Source: Rhodoferax sp.
Lineage (GTDB): Bacteria; Pseudomonadota; Gammaproteobacteria; Burkholderiales; Burkholderiaceae_C
Assembly: GCA_029946045.1 (NCBI GenBank)
Contig: JAQSDS010000153.1
Span: forward strand, 1 to 5,081
Direction of reading: 5' to 3'
Length of the DNA stretch: 5,081 bases
Position 1 is the stretch's first letter. Each line of letters opens with the position of its first letter. Below, in pieces: positions 4,451 through 5,081 of this stretch. Under the pieces are notes generated by a model. It was not told the DNA's origin. It saw only the letters and a program-made list of their open reading frames with translations, and did not search any database. Position numbers and translations under genes: made by a program.

Positions 4451-5062
4451 ATGTCAGCCGCGGCCACACTTTCAACTCATCCCCTAAGGGGCGCCGCTGC
4501 GCACCTTGCGGACAAGCTGCAAGATGGCCATGTCTATCGGCGTGAGGATCTTGCTCGCTTGAGTAATGCCGTTGATCGGCATCTCAATGAACTGGTGTCC
4601 AGAGGCGTGCTTAAAAAGCTGGCTCAGGGGCTTTACTACGCGCCAAAGCAATCGAGGTTTGGTCCCTTGCCGCCCACCGACGAACAGGTGGTGAAAGGAT
4701 TTCTGCGGGACAAGGATTTTTTGGTGTTTTCTCCTTCGTCTTACAACACGGTGGGCCTAGGCACCACCCAGCTCTACAACAGCACACTGGTCTACAACCA
4801 CAAGCGCCATGGTGTTTTCAGACTGGGCAACCGACTGTTTGATTTCCGAGTGAAGCCCCGCTTTCCGAAGAAGCTCTCTCGCGAGTTCCTCTACGTTGAC
4901 CTGCTCAACAACTTGGGTGACCTGGCCGAAGACCGTGATGTGGTGCTCAGCCAGGCACGCAACAAGCTGTTGTCGTTCAACCCATCCCGACTTCAACAGG
5001 CATTGGACAGCTACGGCAACATGGCCACTCAAGTTCGACACTTCCTGCACGTAAGTCTATGA
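4451..5062 (+). CDS. abiEi: AbiEi-family antitoxin (DUF6088-like winged-helix protein)
   Basis: The protein is 203 aa. ATG 4451 is the first in-frame ATG after a stop at 4427-4429; no strong ribosome site precedes it, which is odd. Residues 15-62 form a winged helix (AAHLADKLQDG, then RREDLARL, then RHLNELVSRGVLKKLAQGLYYAP), the N-terminal DNA-binding domain of type IV AbiEi antitoxins. The family hallmark follows: RFGPLPPTDEQVV (69-81) and SYNTVGLGTTQ (97-107). The C-terminal part (about 110-203) fits the AbiEi antitoxin domain. AbiEi represses its own operon and counters AbiEii, a nucleotidyltransferase that halts growth and protects against phage. The gene ends in an ATGA overlap with the next gene, as is typical of abiE pairs. 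Its 5' leader follows repeat copy B. Confidence 0.85.
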   Translation: MSAAATLSTHPLRGAAAHLADKLQDGHVYRREDLARLSNAVDRHLNELVSRGVLKKLAQGLYYAPKQSRFGPLPPTDEQVVKGFLRDKDFLVFSPSSYNTVGLGTTQLYNSTLVYNHKRHGVFRLGNRLFDFRVKPRFPKKLSREFLYVDLLNNLGDLAEDRDVVLSQARNKLLSFNPSRLQQALDSYGNMATQVRHFLHVSL

Positions 5063-5081
5063 TTCCATTAGAAATGGACAT
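5059..5081 (+). CDS. abiEii: Start of a downstream gene, probably the AbiEii nucleotidyltransferase toxin (3' end outside window)
   Basis: ATG 5059 shares ATGA with the abiEi stop (5060-5062), an arrangement that couples translation. Only M-I-P-L-E-M-D is visible before the window ends, too little to identify by sequence. The toxin assignment rests on the strict pairing of abiEi with abiEii and on the overlap. Confidence 0.6.

Overview
The window looks like accessory DNA from a proteobacterium, most likely a betaproteobacterium of the Burkholderiales. That call rests on codon style and gene types only; no housekeeping gene or rRNA anchors it. Base composition is uneven. By hand count, bases 841-900 in the transposase part are 39/60 G+C, while bases 3121-3180 in the minus-strand operon are 25/60. 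This fits a patchwork of transferred pieces.

Left part (1-2082): the tail of a small helix-turn-helix (HTH) regulator runs in from outside. A second HTH regulator follows, cut off right after its DNA-binding core. It abuts an internal piece of an IS21-family (IstA-type) transposase that has lost both ends. The transposase frame then continues, without a stop, into about 237 codons of unrelated sequence, giving a chimeric open frame that ends at 2082. No istB-like ATPase gene is present.

Middle (2261-4237): this cassette is bounded by two copies of a direct repeat that are identical over 94 bp (2261-2354 and 4238-4331). In each copy the identity ends inside a large imperfect stem-loop. The cassette holds a complete 70-aa HTH gene on the plus strand. 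Converging on it is a three-gene minus-strand operon that reads as a toxin-antitoxin-chaperone (TAC) system: a divergent MqsR-like toxin (136 aa), an MqsA-like zinc-finger/HTH antitoxin with a long C-terminal extension (196 aa), and a SecB-like chaperone (140 aa). Matching CCTCAA/TTGAGG inverted repeats sit just before the toxin start and just after the chaperone stop.

Right part (4451-5081): directly downstream of the second repeat copy lies an AbiEi-type antitoxin gene. Its stop overlaps, as ATGA, the start of a gene that leaves the window and is probably the AbiEii nucleotidyltransferase toxin.

Overall this appears to be a toxin-antitoxin/defence cassette array. Small HTH genes recur, a structured direct repeat marks cassette borders, and decayed transposase DNA lies alongside. 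The most notable items are the TAC operon with its unusual toxin residues and the repeat that brackets it.
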